Assembly (NCBI GenBank): GCA_964370675.1
Contig: CAYJKC010000017.1
Span: 1 to 40,410 of the forward strand
Direction of reading: 5' to 3'
Length of the DNA stretch: 40,410 bases
From: CAYJAD01 sp964370675
Lineage (GTDB): Bacteria > Desulfobacterota > Desulfovibrionia > Desulfovibrionales > Desulfovibrionaceae
A program made the position numbers and the translations under genes. This document shows, one piece after another, positions 40,278-40,410 of this stretch (its first letter is position 1; each line of letters opens with the position of its first letter). The notes beneath the pieces are model-generated. The model was not told where the DNA came from. It was given only the letters and a program-made list of their open reading frames with translations, and searched no databases.

Positions 40278-40410
40278 ATGCGTCAACGCAGTCTAGCTAA
40301 GCATATAGGGCAAACGCATCTAAATTCCCCTAACTTGGTCGGCGACATTTCGCCCTTAGCACCTGCGGTATTTATGCCAAAGCGTGGTCTCAATTATAAG
40401 AGAACGCGTG
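40278..40410 (+). CDS. Possible partial ORF or RNA in a GC-richer tail
   Basis: An open frame begins at ATG 40278 (MRQRSLAKHIGQTHLNSPN and on) and is still open at the window end, 44 codons later. It has no visible ribosome site. The stretch is about 48% GC by count, clearly above its AT-rich surroundings. A minus-strand frame through the same DNA also reads far, with a Cys-x-Cys-x2-Cys cluster. Both frames being open with elevated GC would also fit a structured RNA. I do not recognise it. Confidence 0.2.
   Translation, partial: MRQRSLAKHIGQTHLNSPNLVGDISPLAPAVFMPKRGLNYKRTR

Noticed and set aside
40288..40310. Resemblance to the CTAAGCATGTAG segment near the 3' end of tmRNA
   Set aside because: No T-loop, TTCGA or CCA end follows at the expected distance, so the similarity is probably chance.

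Overview
The window is a single AT-rich bacterial chromosome segment of about 40 kb, densely coding, with Gram-negative genes throughout: an Mla lipid-transport operon, periplasmic binding proteins, lipoproteins and a MotAB stator. A DVU0298-type HEAT-repeat protein, long-form HPF next to rpoN with mannose-family PTS genes, a type III glutamine synthetase, a DUF342/CgeB-like/GT9 cluster and a lone RgpF-like glycosyltransferase together suggest a low-GC member of the Desulfovibrionaceae (Desulfobacterota), perhaps host-associated. This is inferred from remembered gene content and order, not from a database search.

Layout. 1-50: 5' part of tRNA-Phe (minus). 127-1714: motA-motB (minus) behind a sigma-28-like promoter. 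1986-2690: DVU0298-like protein. 2822-3934: class V aminotransferase (plus) with a 19-bp-stem terminator. 4037-8634: minus-strand cluster rpoN, hpf, rapZ, PTS EIIA, EIIB, EIIC, with an intrinsic terminator/attenuator between hpf and rapZ and a frame break in EIIC at a run of nine T. 9063-9704: two small envelope proteins. 9796-11985: glnN (minus), then a 537-bp control region rich in repeats, then a Crp/Fnr-type regulator (12523-13278) and an RgpF-like protein (13453-14538). 14577-19406: nickel ABC transporter nikA-nikB-nikC-nikDE (minus; both ATPases fused). 19632-26699: the phosphate regulon, with phoB-phoR-pstB-phoU leftward and pstS-pstC-pstA rightward from a shared 450-bp region carrying Pho-box-like repeats on both strands. 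26783-26867: a long structured hairpin. 26988-28034: trypsin-like protease lipoprotein. 28078-28743: rsmG (minus). 28974-35949: fabD, argS, a SPOR protein and mlaEFDCA (plus). 36000-40212: GT9, CgeB-like glycosyltransferase and DUF342/FapA-like genes (minus). 40213-40410: a GC-richer tail I could not assign.

How the genes fit together. rpoN-hpf-rapZ-PTS resembles the enterobacterial rpoN-hpf-ptsN-rapZ-npr cluster but carries mannose-family EIIA/B/C, and no EIID is seen. The Pho block holds sensor, regulator, transporter and PhoU, so phosphate sensing and uptake are complete. The Mla block supplies the inner-membrane MlaEFD complex (no MlaB seen), periplasmic MlaC and an MlaA that contains no cysteine and so cannot be a lipoprotein.

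I found no phage, transposon, CRISPR or recognisable defence locus. The most unusual signals are regulatory or translational: the T9 frame break in EIIC, the hpf/rapZ attenuator, the two-strand Pho boxes, a sigma-54-like element just upstream of rpoN, a repeated TATCTAATTT motif upstream of glnN and the 85-nt hairpin after pstA.
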